Counted from the stretch's first letter, positions 25,766-34,048 are shown. The stretch is 40,884 nucleotides of DNA from Oscillospiraceae bacterium (GCA_019423755.1 JAHZAU010000020.1:1-40884); one strand, 5' to 3'. Numbers and translations: made by a program. Notes: generated by a model from the sequence alone, not told the origin.

Positions 25766-25793
25766 TAAAAAAAGCAGGCCCCGCAGGGCCCGC
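25766..25793 (-). terminator. Terminator of the MscS-type channel gene
   Basis: An 8-bp stem with one mismatch (25774-25781 with 25786-25793), loop CGCA, followed on the minus strand by a long T-run, 13 bases past the stop. Confidence 0.82.
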
Positions 25794-25805
25794 TTGGGTT
25801 TTGTC

Positions 25806-26909
25806 CTATTCTTGGGACGCGATATGGATGGTCTGGGTGGGGAAGGCGAACTCCACGCCCTCGTCCGAAAGGATGTCCCAGATGGCGTAGTTTACCGACT
25901 CGATGACCTTGCGGTAGGCGGCCATGGAGGTGGTGGCGGTGAAGAAGTACAGCGCGATTTCCAGGCTGCTGTCCTGGAAGCTGTTGAAGTTCACCACGAT
26001 GTTCTCCTGGTCGATGTCGGGGTTGGAGCGCAGGTACTGGTCGATGCGGCTGACGCAGGACTGAAGCTTTTCCTTGGGGGTGTCGTAGGTGACGCCCACC
26101 GAGAAGGAGGCCCGGCGCTTGCTCATCCGCGACCAGTTGGTGATGATGGAGGAGGTGAGCTTGTTGTTGGGTACCACCGTCTGGGAGTCGGCAAAGGTGC
26201 GGATGCGGGTGCTGCGGAAGGAGATGTCCTCCACCACGCCTTCCAGGTCGGGGGTAGCGATCCAGTCGCCCACCTCAAAGGGCCGGTCGAAGAGGATCAC
26301 CAGGCCGCCGAACAGGTTGGCGGCGGTGTCCTGGGCGGCCAGGGCGAAGGTCAAACCGCCGAGGCCCAGGCCGGTGATGATGGTGGCCACGTTGATGCCC
26401 GCCTCGTTGAGGATGGCGATACCCAAAACGCAGAGGACCAGCGCCTTGATGAGCTTCTGGATGACGGTGGTCAGGGTCTGGTTGAGCTTGACGTTAAGCT
26501 GGGCGTCCAGCTTCTGGTTGAGCTGCAGCAGCCCGGGGGATACCTGGTCCACCACCCGCATGAGCATCCAGGCGACGATGACCAGGAAACCGATGCGGTA
26601 GGAGCGGGTGACAAAGGAGATGGTGTTGACCAGGGTGCCGTCCATGTGGTGCAGCAGGTTGAGCACCGCCAGGTAAAGGCCGGTGAGCACCAGCAGGCTT
26701 TTTACCGGTACCAGGATGAGCCGCAGGCCGTCGGGATCGATCCGCTGGCGCTTGCGGTTGAGCAGCCGGCACAGGGAGCCGTGCAGCAGCCGGGCCACCA
26801 GCCCCTTGCTGGCCCAGAATGCCAAAAACAGCAGCAGGGAGAAGATGATGGAGAAGAAAAATTCGTTGGCAGCGATGATCTCACTGACAAAGCCAAACAC
26901 ATTGAACAA
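25806..26909 (-). CDS. Mechanosensitive ion channel, MscS family
   Basis: A 367-residue channel relieving osmotic pressure. Hydrophobic segments lie at about 15-32, 70-90, 100-120 and 155-205. The pore-lining helix and beta-domain entry read GLGGLTFALAAQDTAANLF then DRPFEVGDWI, the MscS hallmark. The cytoplasmic domain follows. The start is TTG at 26909, supported by AAAGGAGG eight bases upstream; no ATG fits as well. It has its own promoter and terminator. Confidence 0.93.
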   Translation of the reverse strand: MFNVFGFVSEIIAANEFFFSIIFSLLLFLAFWASKGLVARLLHGSLCRLLNRKRQRIDPDGLRLILVPVKSLLVLTGLYLAVLNLLHHMDGTLVNTISFVTRSYRIGFLVIVAWMLMRVVDQVSPGLLQLNQKLDAQLNVKLNQTLTTVIQKLIKALVLCVLGIAILNEAGINVATIITGLGLGGLTFALAAQDTAANLFGGLVILFDRPFEVGDWIATPDLEGVVEDISFRSTRIRTFADSQTVVPNNKLTSSIITNWSRMSKRRASFSVGVTYDTPKEKLQSCVSRIDQYLRSNPDIDQENIVVNFNSFQDSSLEIALYFFTATTSMAAYRKVIESVNYAIWDILSDEGVEFAFPTQTIHIASQE

Positions 26910-26942
26910 GGCGGTGCCCTCCTTTGGGTGAATTGTCCTTTT

Positions 26943-26971
26943 AGTTTATCATGCCGCCGGGGAAATTGCAA
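26943..26971 (-). promoter_or_regulatory. Promoter of the MscS-type channel gene
   Basis: On the minus strand: TTGCAA (26966-26971), a 17-base spacer and TAAACT (26943-26948) preceded by TGA, an extended -10; about 35 bases before the TTG start. Confidence 0.65.
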
Positions 26972-27009
26972 GAAACACCGGGATTTCTGTCAAATTTTCA
27001 GGAAGCGGG

Positions 27010-28086
27010 CTATTTTTTGTCCGGGTTTTCTTCCGGTTTTTCCGGAGCATCGTTTGGCTCCTGAGGCTGGGCGGGAGCGGGGGCCGCGGGGCCGTAGCTC
27101 AGGCCGGGACGGGCGCTCTTGGGGGCCTTGGGCGGGCGGGGATGGCGCAGGCTGCGGCGGATGATCCAGACGATCAGCGCCACGATGGCGGCCAGGATCA
27201 GCAGGATGGGGCTGTTGACGATGAGGAAGACCACCAGGTTTTCGCCGAAGTCACGCAGGTTGAGCAGGGTGTCGGCAAAGCCAGTGGTGATGCGCTGGGT
27301 GAAGGACTCAGCCGGTGCGCTGGTCATGCGGCGCACCTCGGAAAGGCTCAGGTAAACGGTGGCGTAGTCCACCTGGTCGTCATAGGTGCGCAGCTGGGAG
27401 GAGAAGGCGTCCAGCTGCAGCCGCACCTCGGAAAGGCGGGATTCCAGCGCGATGACCGAGTCCACGCTTTCTGCGGAGGCCAGCAGTTCCAGAAGCCGGT
27501 CGTATTCGGTCTGCAGCGCCTGCTTGCGGGCTTCTACGTCGGAGTACTGCAGGGAGATGTCCTCGCTGGAGGTGTTCTGGGAGGTGACGTTGCCGAGAGT
27601 ACCCACCTGGTTGAGGAAGGGGGTCAGCTGGTCGGCCGGGATGCGGAAGGTGAAGCTGGCGTAGCGGGAGGAGTAGCTGCCGTCGGCGCTTTCGCCGCCG
27701 CGCTGGTCGGTGGAGGAGGCGTAGCCGCCGGCCTGGGCCACCGCGTCGGACAGGGCCTGGAGGGTCTTGTCAAATTCCAGGGTCTCCATATCCACATAAG
27801 CGGTCCAGATGAGCTTTTTGCCCTGGCTTTGAGGCATGGTCACCTCGGAGCCGCCGCCGGTGTTGGGGGAGGGGGCGCCGGAGTCGGAGGCCATGGGGCT
27901 TTCCACCACCATCTCCTCGGAGTAGCCCTCCTCGGCCATGGCCATTTCGGTGTTGGAGGCGCTGGTGTCGGGGTTGAATTTTTGGGAGGAGCCGCCGCTG
28001 GAAGCACCGCAGGCGGTGAAGCTGACAGCCAGGACCATCGCCATGGCCACAGCGGCCAACTGAGCTCGCAGGGAAGTTTTCTTCAT
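27010..28086 (-). CDS. DUF4349 lipoprotein
   Basis: A 358-residue lipoprotein. The signal peptide ends in the lipobox FTAC with Cys26 as lipidated residue. A low-complexity Ser/Glu/Met linker (27-85) precedes the DUF4349 domain (about 88-300), which contains a long coiled-coil (about 180-235). A single membrane helix (about 286-315) and a basic then Pro/Ala-rich tail of about 45 residues follow. DUF4349 proteins are membrane-tethered and of unknown function. ATG 28086 follows AAAGGAG. It is divergent from the ECF sigma factor gene. Confidence 0.9.
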   Translation of the reverse strand: MKKTSLRAQLAAVAMAMVLAVSFTACGASSGGSSQKFNPDTSASNTEMAMAEEGYSEEMVVESPMASDSGAPSPNTGGGSEVTMPQSQGKKLIWTAYVDMETLEFDKTLQALSDAVAQAGGYASSTDQRGGESADGSYSSRYASFTFRIPADQLTPFLNQVGTLGNVTSQNTSSEDISLQYSDVEARKQALQTEYDRLLELLASAESVDSVIALESRLSEVRLQLDAFSSQLRTYDDQVDYATVYLSLSEVRRMTSAPAESFTQRITTGFADTLLNLRDFGENLVVFLIVNSPILLILAAIVALIVWIIRRSLRHPRPPKAPKSARPGLSYGPAAPAPAQPQEPNDAPEKPEENPDKK

Positions 28087-28410
28087 AAGGATTCTCCTTT
28101 CGTAAGGAAGCCGGACGCCTGGTCCGGCGAAAAGACGGTGCGGATGATTTTCTCTAGAGGGTTTCACCGATACAGTGCGTCAAAGGATGGGATTTACTGC
28201 CGGGGAGCGGTAACTTTTTTTATTTTTGTGGCGTTTTCTTAACGGGAAGGTGTATTTTTTGTGAATTTAGCAAGGAGAGGGGGCAAATCCAGCCTTTGCT
28301 CCGGGGGACCCCCATTGCCTAAATCCGACAAATAGGATATACTGTTGCCAAGAACCGACAGGCCCATCCGCGTAACGGCAGCACGGGGAAGGACAGAAAG
28401 GAGGAGGAAG
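28087..28410. other. Divergent intergenic region upstream of the sigma factor
   Basis: No gene is seen in these 324 bases. It holds the ribosome sites of both flanking genes, the sigma gene promoter (28315-28343) and an AT-rich patch (about 28205-28270) unlike the GC-rich surroundings. A TTGACG on the minus strand (about 28176-28181) lacks a convincing -10. Confidence 0.6.
28315..28343 (+). promoter_or_regulatory. Promoter of the ECF sigma factor gene
   Basis: TTGCCT (28315-28320), a 17-base spacer and TATACT (28338-28343), 67 bases before the start. It looks like a housekeeping-sigma promoter rather than an ECF autoregulatory one. Confidence 0.65.
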
Positions 28411-28959
28411 ATGGTTTTGCTTTCCGAGCATCACCGGACGGCCACCGCCGCGGAAGCGGAGTGGCTGACCCAGCTGTATGAGGAATACAGCCGCCCCATG
28501 TGGAAGTACGCCTATAAGATCCTCCAGGACCCGCAGCTGGCAGACGACGTGGTGCAGAGCACCTTCCAAAAAATTATCGAGAAAATCGACGTTTTGCGGG
28601 CTTTGGACTGTAACAAACGCAAGGCTTACATCGTCATTATGGTAAGAAACCTCGCTTATACCCTTTGCCGGCAGCGCAAACGCACCGGCTGCGCCGAACT
28701 GGACCCGCTGCTGGAGTGCCTGGCTGATACCGAGGAGACCCCGGAGGAGACGGTGGTGCGCTTCTGCGACTACGAGACCGTCCAGAAGGCGCGGGACAGC
28801 CTGCACCCCGCCTACCGCGACCTGCTTACCATGAAGTACGTCTATCAGTACTCGGACGAGGAGATCGCCCGCATCCTGGACATCAAGCCCGCCAGCGTGC
28901 GCGTGGTGCAGCACCGGGCGCTCAAGGCGCTGCGCAAACGGCTGGAGGAGCAGCAATAG
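28411..28959 (+). CDS. ECF-type RNA polymerase sigma factor
   Basis: A 182-residue sigma-70-family protein with region 2 (about 18-70, including KYAYKILQDPQLADDVVQST) and region 4 (about 120-178, with YQYSDEEIARILDIKPASVR as helix-turn-helix). There is no region 1 or 3, as in ECF factors. ATG 28411 follows AAAGGAGGAGG. Related sigma genes in Clostridia are commonly followed by a membrane protein that may act as anti-sigma factor; here such a gene exists at 29885 but purC lies between. Confidence 0.93.
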   Translation: MVLLSEHHRTATAAEAEWLTQLYEEYSRPMWKYAYKILQDPQLADDVVQSTFQKIIEKIDVLRALDCNKRKAYIVIMVRNLAYTLCRQRKRTGCAELDPLLECLADTEETPEETVVRFCDYETVQKARDSLHPAYRDLLTMKYVYQYSDEEIARILDIKPASVRVVQHRALKALRKRLEEQQ

Positions 28960-29044
28960 GGTGGTTTCTTCGCCAAAACAGGCGCCCAAGCTTCCGGATT
29001 CTAAAAAAATTTGCCGACCGAGCCTCTTTTTTTCTCCATGGTTC

Positions 29045-29073
29045 TTGCCGAATGGAGCGAAATAGAGTACTAT
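29045..29073 (+). promoter_or_regulatory. Promoter of purC
   Basis: TTGCCG (29045-29050), a 17-base spacer and TACTAT (29068-29073), 40 bases before the purC ATG. It allows purC to be expressed independently of the upstream sigma gene. Confidence 0.7.
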
Positions 29074-29113
29074 GATACACGGCCCAAACTTTTATAGACA
29101 GAAAGGAAGCCTG

Positions 29114-29803
29114 ATGAAGATGAAAAAGATTTACGAAGGAAAGACCAAAGACGTATTCCAGCTGGAGAACGGCAATGTGATGCTCAAGTTCAAAGACGAC
29201 TGCACCGGTAAAGACGGCGTGTTCGATCCCGGTGAAAACGCCGTCGGCCTGACCATCGAGGGCATCGGCAAAGCAAACCTCCAGACCTCTGTTTACTACT
29301 TCGAGCTGCTGAAAAAAGCCGGCATCAAGACCCACTACGTAGCCGCTAACGTGGAGGACGCCACCATGGAAGTCCTGCCCGCTACCGTATTCGGCCACGG
29401 CCTGGAGGTCATCTGCCGCCTGGTTGCTACCGGCAGCTTCATCCGCCGCTACGGCGAGTACATCAAAGACGGCACCGTCCTGCCCAACGGCTATGTGGAG
29501 TGCACCTTTAAAAACGACGAAAAGGGCGACCCGCTGGTTACCGCTGAGGGCCTGGACGTGCTGGGCATCATGACTCCCGAAATGTTCGCAAGCATGAAGG
29601 AGCAGACCCTGAAAATCACCCGCATCGTTGCCGACGACCTGAAGACCATCGGCCTCGACCTGTGGGATATTAAATTCGAATTTGGCTACAACAACGGCGA
29701 AGTTATCCTCATCGACGAGATCGCTTCCGGCAATATGCGCGTCTACAAAGACGGCAAGATCGTGGAGCCGGTTGAGCTGACCCGACTGATCCTCAACCGC
29801 TAG
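29114..29803 (+). CDS. purC: SAICAR synthase (phosphoribosylaminoimidazole-succinocarboxamide synthase)
   Basis: A 229-residue enzyme joining aspartate to CAIR with ATP in purine synthesis. Motifs include KIYEGKTKDVF at the N-terminus, ICRLVATGSFIRRYG and the LIDEIASGNMR active-site loop. Length is normal for the short bacterial form. ATG 29114 has AAAGGAAG upstream. No other pur genes are near, so it lies outside any pur operon. Codon choice is less GC-biased than in neighbouring genes. No T-rich terminator follows, so transcription may continue into the next gene. Confidence 0.96.
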   Translation: MKMKKIYEGKTKDVFQLENGNVMLKFKDDCTGKDGVFDPGENAVGLTIEGIGKANLQTSVYYFELLKKAGIKTHYVAANVEDATMEVLPATVFGHGLEVICRLVATGSFIRRYGEYIKDGTVLPNGYVECTFKNDEKGDPLVTAEGLDVLGIMTPEMFASMKEQTLKITRIVADDLKTIGLDLWDIKFEFGYNNGEVILIDEIASGNMRVYKDGKIVEPVELTRLILNR

Positions 29804-29884
29804 TCTCGGACGCCGGTCCGGGGCGACGCGCGCCCGGGAGGATGACGCACCGCCAGATTGCCGCACCGGAAGGAGGGACAGAAG

Positions 29885-30650
29885 ATGAAAACGCACCAGG
29901 AGACCCAAGGGATGCCTGCATTTTCTGGCCTGACCCGGGAGCAGCTGGGCCGCGAGTCGGACGAGTGGATACTCAAGTGCCTGGCCCTGGAAAACCAGGA
30001 GGACGCCGCCCGGGAGTGGGACGCCTTTTTGGAAGAGGACGCCCAGGACCCGGAGCCGTTTGCCCGTCCGGAGCTGGACCGGGCGGTGGGAGAGATGATC
30101 CGCCGCCGCCGGGACCGCCAGACCCTGCACCGCATGGGGCGTGTTGCCCGCCGCACGGTGCTGGTTGCCGCCTGTTTCCTCTGCGTGCTGAGCATGAGCT
30201 TTACCACCCTGTTCTGCACGGTGGACGCGGTACGGCTCAACGTGGTGGAGCTGGTCATGCGCACCACCCAGGCCTACACCTCCTTTAACCTCCAAAGCCT
30301 CATGGGAGACCAGGCGCCGCAGAATGTAGCGGTCAGCTATGAGTCCTGCCCCCGTCCCACCTGGGTACCGCCCGGCTACCAGCCGGCGGACTCCTACGGC
30401 AGCGAGGCGGAGTTCTTCCAGATGTATCTGCGGGAAGGGGAGGAGGAGTTTCTCTCCTACGCCTGCATGTCCCAGAACACCAGCCTTTCGCTGGATACCG
30501 AGGACTGCACCCAGGAGCCAGAAGTACTCCGGTCCCTACAAGGGCGCCGGCTCGGTGGTCTGGTACGACGACCAGTACCTTTATCTGATCACGGTGCCGC
30601 CGGGCGTTTCCTTCCGGGAGATGCTCCGCATGGCAAAAAGCGTGCAATAG
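29885..30650 (+). pseudogene. Frameshifted membrane protein, probable sigma-factor partner (DUF4367-like)
   Basis: A soluble N-terminal part (1-90) and one membrane helix (about 96-118) precede an extracytoplasmic domain. The frame breaks near 30515-30525: the first frame ends at 30706 inside the terminator hairpin with a basic tail, while the next frame continues with GSVVWYDDQYLYLITVPP and FREMLRMAKSV and stops at 30650 just before the terminator. That tail matches the end of DUF4367-type domains. Removing one C near 30519 would restore one frame; a larger deletion is also possible. The gene is either broken or a base is wrong. Start has GGAAGGAGGG. Its natural partner is the ECF sigma factor at 28411. 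Confidence 0.75.
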
Positions 30651-30674
30651 CGAAAAATTCACCGAAAACCAAAC

Positions 30675-30704
30675 GGCAGGCCCGCAAAGGGTCTGCCTTT
30701 TTTT
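30675..30704 (+). terminator. Terminator after the frameshifted gene
   Basis: A 9-bp stem with one wobble/mismatch (30675-30683 with 30689-30697), five-base loop and seven T. Confidence 0.9.
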
Positions 30705-30736
30705 AGAAAAAACCGCAAATCTACGCCAAAGCGAAG

Positions 30737-30766
30737 TTGACAAAAGGCCGCCGGATAAGCTATTGT
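30737..30766 (+). promoter_or_regulatory. Promoter of the AraC-family gene
   Basis: A perfect TTGACA (30737-30742), an 18-base spacer and TATTGT (30761-30766), 66 bases before the start. Confidence 0.65.
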
Positions 30767-30831
30767 TATCATAAATTAATGGAAGTTCTACAAATAACGC
30801 GCCTGCGTTGTTTTTGGAAAGGAGAATCAAT

Positions 30832-31701
30832 ATGACCCATCCTGGGATCCCTGCCCTGGGGCCCGGCTCCGTCTGGATGGTAGCCACCCCCAATACCATC
30901 GCCTCCTCCCTGCCGTTTTCTATGAGTGAAATGGGCTTGTTTGAAGCCCAGGCAGAGTTCGGCATGACCCGCTCGGCCCGGCCCGGGTGTTATCTGCTGC
31001 TGACCCTTTCCGGACGCGGCGCCTTAAAAAGTGCCGGCAGCGCCGAGGAGGAGGACCTGACCCCCGGGACGCTGGCCCTGTGGAATTCAGCCCAGGAGGC
31101 TACCCTTACCACCCGCTCCCGGGAGACCTGGGTCTACTATTGGGTGCATCTGGAGGGGGAAAGCGCCCTGAGTTACCTGAGCCTGCTGGAGCAGGAGGGC
31201 AGCCACACCGTCCGCCTGCCCGACCCGGAGCCCTGCCAGGTGCGGATGGAGACCCTTCTGGAGATCACCCGCGGCGCCAGCGTGCAGCGCAGCGTGGAGG
31301 CCTCCCTGCTGCTGGACCAGATGCTTACCCAGGCGGTGATGGAGCGCTACAGCCTCAAAAACAACCGCCGTTCCGCCGTCCATCAGGACGACATCAACCG
31401 GGTCATCCGCTACATCCAGGAGCATTACGCCGAGCCGGTCTCCCTGGACGATCTGATGGAGGTGGTGCATCTGTCCAAGTACTACTTCCTCAAGCTCTTT
31501 AAGCAGTATACCGGCCTTTCGCCCTACGAGTACCTGATCAACTACCGCATCAGCCAGGCCAAGCGCCTGCTGCGTACCACCGACCATTCCATCGGCGCCA
31601 TCGCCGGGGAGGTGGGCTTTTTGGACGAAAGCAACTTCATCAAGCAGTTTAAAAAGATCACCGGCTGCAAGCCGCTGGTCTACCGCAAACAAAGCTGGTA
31701 A
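30832..31701 (+). CDS. AraC-family transcriptional regulator
   Basis: A 289-residue regulator. The N-terminal half (about 15-170) is a cupin-like effector-binding domain of the AraC ligand-binding type. The C-terminal half (about 188-288) has two helix-turn-helices: one around PVSLDDLMEVVHLSKYYFLK and one ending GEVGFLDESNFIKQFKKITG, the AraC signature. Such proteins usually control sugar-use genes, but none adjoins, so the target is unknown. ATG 30832 follows GGAAAGGAG. It is transcribed alone. Confidence 0.94.
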   Translation: MTHPGIPALGPGSVWMVATPNTIASSLPFSMSEMGLFEAQAEFGMTRSARPGCYLLLTLSGRGALKSAGSAEEEDLTPGTLALWNSAQEATLTTRSRETWVYYWVHLEGESALSYLSLLEQEGSHTVRLPDPEPCQVRMETLLEITRGASVQRSVEASLLLDQMLTQAVMERYSLKNNRRSAVHQDDINRVIRYIQEHYAEPVSLDDLMEVVHLSKYYFLKLFKQYTGLSPYEYLINYRISQAKRLLRTTDHSIGAIAGEVGFLDESNFIKQFKKITGCKPLVYRKQSW

Positions 31702-31706
31702 CCGCC

Positions 31707-31740
31707 GGCGGCGCTCCTTTTTGGGGCGCCGCCGCTTTTT
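31707..31740 (+). terminator. Terminator of the AraC-family gene
   Basis: An 11-bp stem with one mismatch (31707-31717 with 31723-31733), five-T loop, then five T at 31736-31740. Confidence 0.85.
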
Positions 31741-31760
31741 GTGGATTTGCGCGGGGAACC

Positions 31761-31790
31761 TTGTCCAACGGCGGGGGAATATGCTATAAT
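31761..31790 (+). promoter_or_regulatory. Promoter of the PepSY-like gene
   Basis: TTGTCC (31761-31766), an 18-base spacer and a perfect TATAAT (31785-31790) with an upstream TG. An in-frame ATG at 31799 would lie at the transcription start, which argues for the later ATG at 31892. Confidence 0.75.
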
Positions 31791-31891
31791 AACAAAAGAT
31801 GGCGGAAAAGCGGCCGCTTTTCCGCGAAAGGCCCCAACGAGGTGCTGGTCCCGCAGGCGTGGCCCGGGACGGACAGGAGTGTGCAAGAGAG

Positions 31892-32851
31892 ATGTATCGC
31901 AAAGAGAGCCAACCCAATGCCCGGCGCCGCCGGAGAAGACACTTCCCCTGGAAGGGGGCGGCGCTGGTGCTCGTGGCCGTTTTGGTGGTGCTGCTGGCCG
32001 CGGTGAGCGTATTTCGGATGATCCGCAACCGGGACCCGGAGGGCCATAAGCTCAACCCCGGCGACGGCCAGGCCATCGTCTTTGACCAGCAAAACGCCCT
32101 GACCTTGGAGCAGATCCTGGCGCTGCCGCAGGTGACCTTCCTCAAGGAGGAGTGCGGGGTGGACTTTTCCGGCGCCAGCGAAGGCGACGTCCAGACCGTC
32201 AAGGACCCGACCACCGGCCGGGTGTTCCTGCGGGTCAACTGGGGGGACGGCCAGTATCTGGACTGCATGGAGGACGGCACCCTGCTGGAACTGAAGAATA
32301 AGGCCCAAAGCACCCAGGGCGAAGCCTTCCTCAACGCCATCCAGAGCAGCTCGGAGGCAGCCCCCATCCGCCAGGCCATCGAGCAGCACCTGGGATTGAC
32401 CCAGGGCGGCTATGTGCTGGTGGAGGAGAAGGAAGAGGGCGCCTACTGGTCTATGACCTGGGAGCAGGACCTGCCCTTGGCCGGCATCCGCAACAGCAAC
32501 GACCGGGTGACGGTGCTGCTCAACCAAACCAACGGCCGGGTGGCGCAGCTTTCCCGCACCTACTACCCGGTGGAGGACACCGAGCCCCGCATCGATGACG
32601 AGCGCGCCCGCAAACGCGCCCGCAGCGCCCTGCACTTCCCCAAGACCGTGGGGGCCGACGCCACCTTGGTGACGGTGGTACCCTGGGGCACCGATGAGGA
32701 GACCGGCGAGCCTTGGGTCATGGACCGCGCCTATCTGGCCTACGAGGTGGACTTCGGCGACCAGGTGGTCTATGTGAGCGCCCTCAGTGGCAAGGTCCTC
32801 TGCCAGACCGAAGGGGAGAGCGGCGAGGCGCTGACGGTGGGCGAATCCTGA
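31892..32851 (+). CDS. Membrane-anchored protein with PepSY-like C-terminal domain
   Basis: About 319 residues. A very basic N-terminus (RRRRRRH) precedes one membrane helix (about 20-43); the rest should lie outside. The C-terminal part resembles PepSY/YpeB-type domains: ARKRARSALHFPK followed by a strand pair AYLAYEVDF and VVYVSALSGKVL. PepSY domains often inhibit or regulate peptidases near the membrane; this role is not shown here. The start is inferred; AGGAG lies 13 bases upstream, somewhat far. The DUF3842 gene follows 23 bp downstream and is likely co-transcribed. Confidence 0.7.
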   Translation: MYRKESQPNARRRRRRHFPWKGAALVLVAVLVVLLAAVSVFRMIRNRDPEGHKLNPGDGQAIVFDQQNALTLEQILALPQVTFLKEECGVDFSGASEGDVQTVKDPTTGRVFLRVNWGDGQYLDCMEDGTLLELKNKAQSTQGEAFLNAIQSSSEAAPIRQAIEQHLGLTQGGYVLVEEKEEGAYWSMTWEQDLPLAGIRNSNDRVTVLLNQTNGRVAQLSRTYYPVEDTEPRIDDERARKRARSALHFPKTVGADATLVTVVPWGTDEETGEPWVMDRAYLAYEVDFGDQVVYVSALSGKVLCQTEGESGEALTVGES

Positions 32852-32874
32852 TTTTTCGGAAAGGGATCGACAGA

Positions 32875-33300
32875 ATGAAGGTATTGGTAATCGACGGACA
32901 GGGCGGCGGTATGGGCGCACGGCTGATCCAGCAGCTGAAGGCCCATTTCCCGGAGCAGGCGGTGACCGCTGTGGGCACCAACGCCCTGGCTACCTCCGCC
33001 ATGCTCAAGGCTGGGGCGGACAACGCCGCCACCGGGGAAAATCCGGTGGTGTTTAGTGCGGCGCGGGCCCAGCTGATCCTGGGTCCGGTGGGCATCGTGC
33101 TCCCCAACGCCATGCTGGGGGAGATTACCCCGCGCATGGCCGAGGCGGTGGCCAGCTCCCCGGCGCAGAAGATCTTGGTCCCGGCGTCCCGGTGCAGCGT
33201 GCGCATTGTGGGGCTGGACGGCCGCTCCATGGCGGAGTATGTGGAGGAAGCGGTGGGGCTTGCCGGGGAGTTCCTTTCCCGGGAAAAGATAGAGTCTTGA
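32875..33300 (+). CDS. DUF3842 family protein
   Basis: A 141-residue cytoplasmic protein matching DUF3842, a family of unknown function found in Clostridia. It opens with VLVIDGQGGGMGARL, a beta-strand and glycine-rich loop like a nucleotide-binding turn, and contains GADNAATGENPV and GPVGIVLPNAMLGEIT. The ATG follows GGAAAGGG. It has no obvious enzyme motif. Its stop codon overlaps the -35 box of the promoter for the next gene. Confidence 0.88.
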   Translation: MKVLVIDGQGGGMGARLIQQLKAHFPEQAVTAVGTNALATSAMLKAGADNAATGENPVVFSAARAQLILGPVGIVLPNAMLGEITPRMAEAVASSPAQKILVPASRCSVRIVGLDGRSMAEYVEEAVGLAGEFLSREKIES

Positions 33301-33326
33301 CAAAGAATATTCCCATGTGCTAAAAT
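33297..33326 (+). promoter_or_regulatory. Strong promoter of the ECF transporter S-component gene
   Basis: A perfect TTGACA (33297-33302), an 18-base spacer and TAAAAT (33321-33326) preceded by TGC. It lies about 155 bases before the start codon, leaving a long untranslated leader. Confidence 0.8.
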
Positions 33327-33331
33327 GTTCG

Positions 33332-33479
33332 CTGTAACAAGCCGCCACGAAGGCGGCCGGGCCCGCTTTGCCGGCGCCCCGTGATTTTTTTAGGAAACGA
33401 ATGTGCCAGAAGGCCGCTTCCCGGACGAACCGGGCAGGCGTCTTTCTGGCATTTTTTGTTTCCGGAGGGAGTTTTACTT
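33332..33479 (+). promoter_or_regulatory. Structured 5' leader, candidate riboswitch or attenuator
   Basis: The leader contains a hairpin GCCGCC-ACGAA-GGCGGC (33341-33357), a second GC-rich hairpin (about 33358-33381) followed by seven T, then a terminator hairpin (33404-33457) and the ribosome site CCGGAGGGAG. The bases GCGGCC (33353-33358) can pair with GGCCGC (33412-33417) of the terminator's left arm, so first hairpin and anti-terminator exclude each other. It matches none of the TPP, FMN, preQ1, cobalamin, THF, lysine or T-box consensus elements I know. Confidence 0.5.
33404..33457 (+). terminator. Terminator inside the leader of the S-component gene
   Basis: Outer stem of 8 bp (33404-33411 with 33444-33451), inner stem of 5 bp (33420-33424 with 33430-33434) plus intermediate pairs, then six T (33452-33457). 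It lies before the ribosome site of the gene it precedes, as in transcription attenuation. Confidence 0.8.
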
Positions 33480-34010
33480 ATGCAGCGCAAAAATGTCAAA
33501 AATCTCGTCACCGCCGGGCTTTGCCTGGCTTTGGGCGTCGCTATGCCCACCCTGTTTCATATGGTGGGTCTGGGGTCGGCCTTCCTGCCCATGCACATCC
33601 CGGTGCTGCTTTGCGGCCTGCTGTGCGGCTGGCGGCTGGGCCTTCTGTGCGGTATCATGACCCCGCTGCTCTGCTCGCTGCTCACCGGTATGCCGCCGCT
33701 GTTCCCCACCGGCGTCTCCATGATGTTCGAGCTGGCCGGATACGGCGCTTTCACCGGCTTTTTGTACCGCGCCAAGCAGTGCAACCTCTATCTGGCCCTG
33801 GTCGGGGCCATGCTGGGCGGACGCGCCGTGTACGGCGTGGTCAACGCGGTGCTCATGGGCGTTTCCGGCCAGGCATACGGCATGGCGGCCTTTTTGGCCG
33901 GCGCCTTTGCCAATGCGGTCCCCGGCATCATTGCCCAGCTGATCTTCGTCCCGCTGATCGTGGTGGCGCTGCAGAAGAGCCATCTGGTGGAGCCGCCCCG
34001 CGGCCGGTAA
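33480..34010 (+). CDS. ECF transporter S component
   Basis: A 176-residue membrane protein with five or six helices and the ECF_trnsprt-family pattern LPMHIPVLLCGLLCG near residue 37 and GMPPLFPTGVSMMFELAGYG near 71. S components bind a vitamin or related micronutrient and dock with shared ATPase (EcfA) and EcfT subunits, which are encoded elsewhere. The substrate cannot be told from the sequence. ATG 33480 follows CCGGAGGGAG. The attenuator-like leader suggests control by the transported compound or a related metabolite. Confidence 0.88.
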   Translation: MQRKNVKNLVTAGLCLALGVAMPTLFHMVGLGSAFLPMHIPVLLCGLLCGWRLGLLCGIMTPLLCSLLTGMPPLFPTGVSMMFELAGYGAFTGFLYRAKQCNLYLALVGAMLGGRAVYGVVNAVLMGVSGQAYGMAAFLAGAFANAVPGIIAQLIFVPLIVVALQKSHLVEPPRGR

Positions 34011-34048
34011 GCGGTCCGGCGACTGCCGCAATTTTTCCATAAAAAAAG

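Noticed and set aside
33391..33420. Cobalamin-riboswitch-like AGGAAAC ... GTGCCA stretch
   Set aside because: The resemblance is short; the conserved GCCACTG segment and correct order of elements are absent.
33332..33479. T-box leader
   Set aside because: No AGGGTGGAACCGCG-type T-box sequence is present and the downstream gene is a transporter subunit with no amino-acid link.
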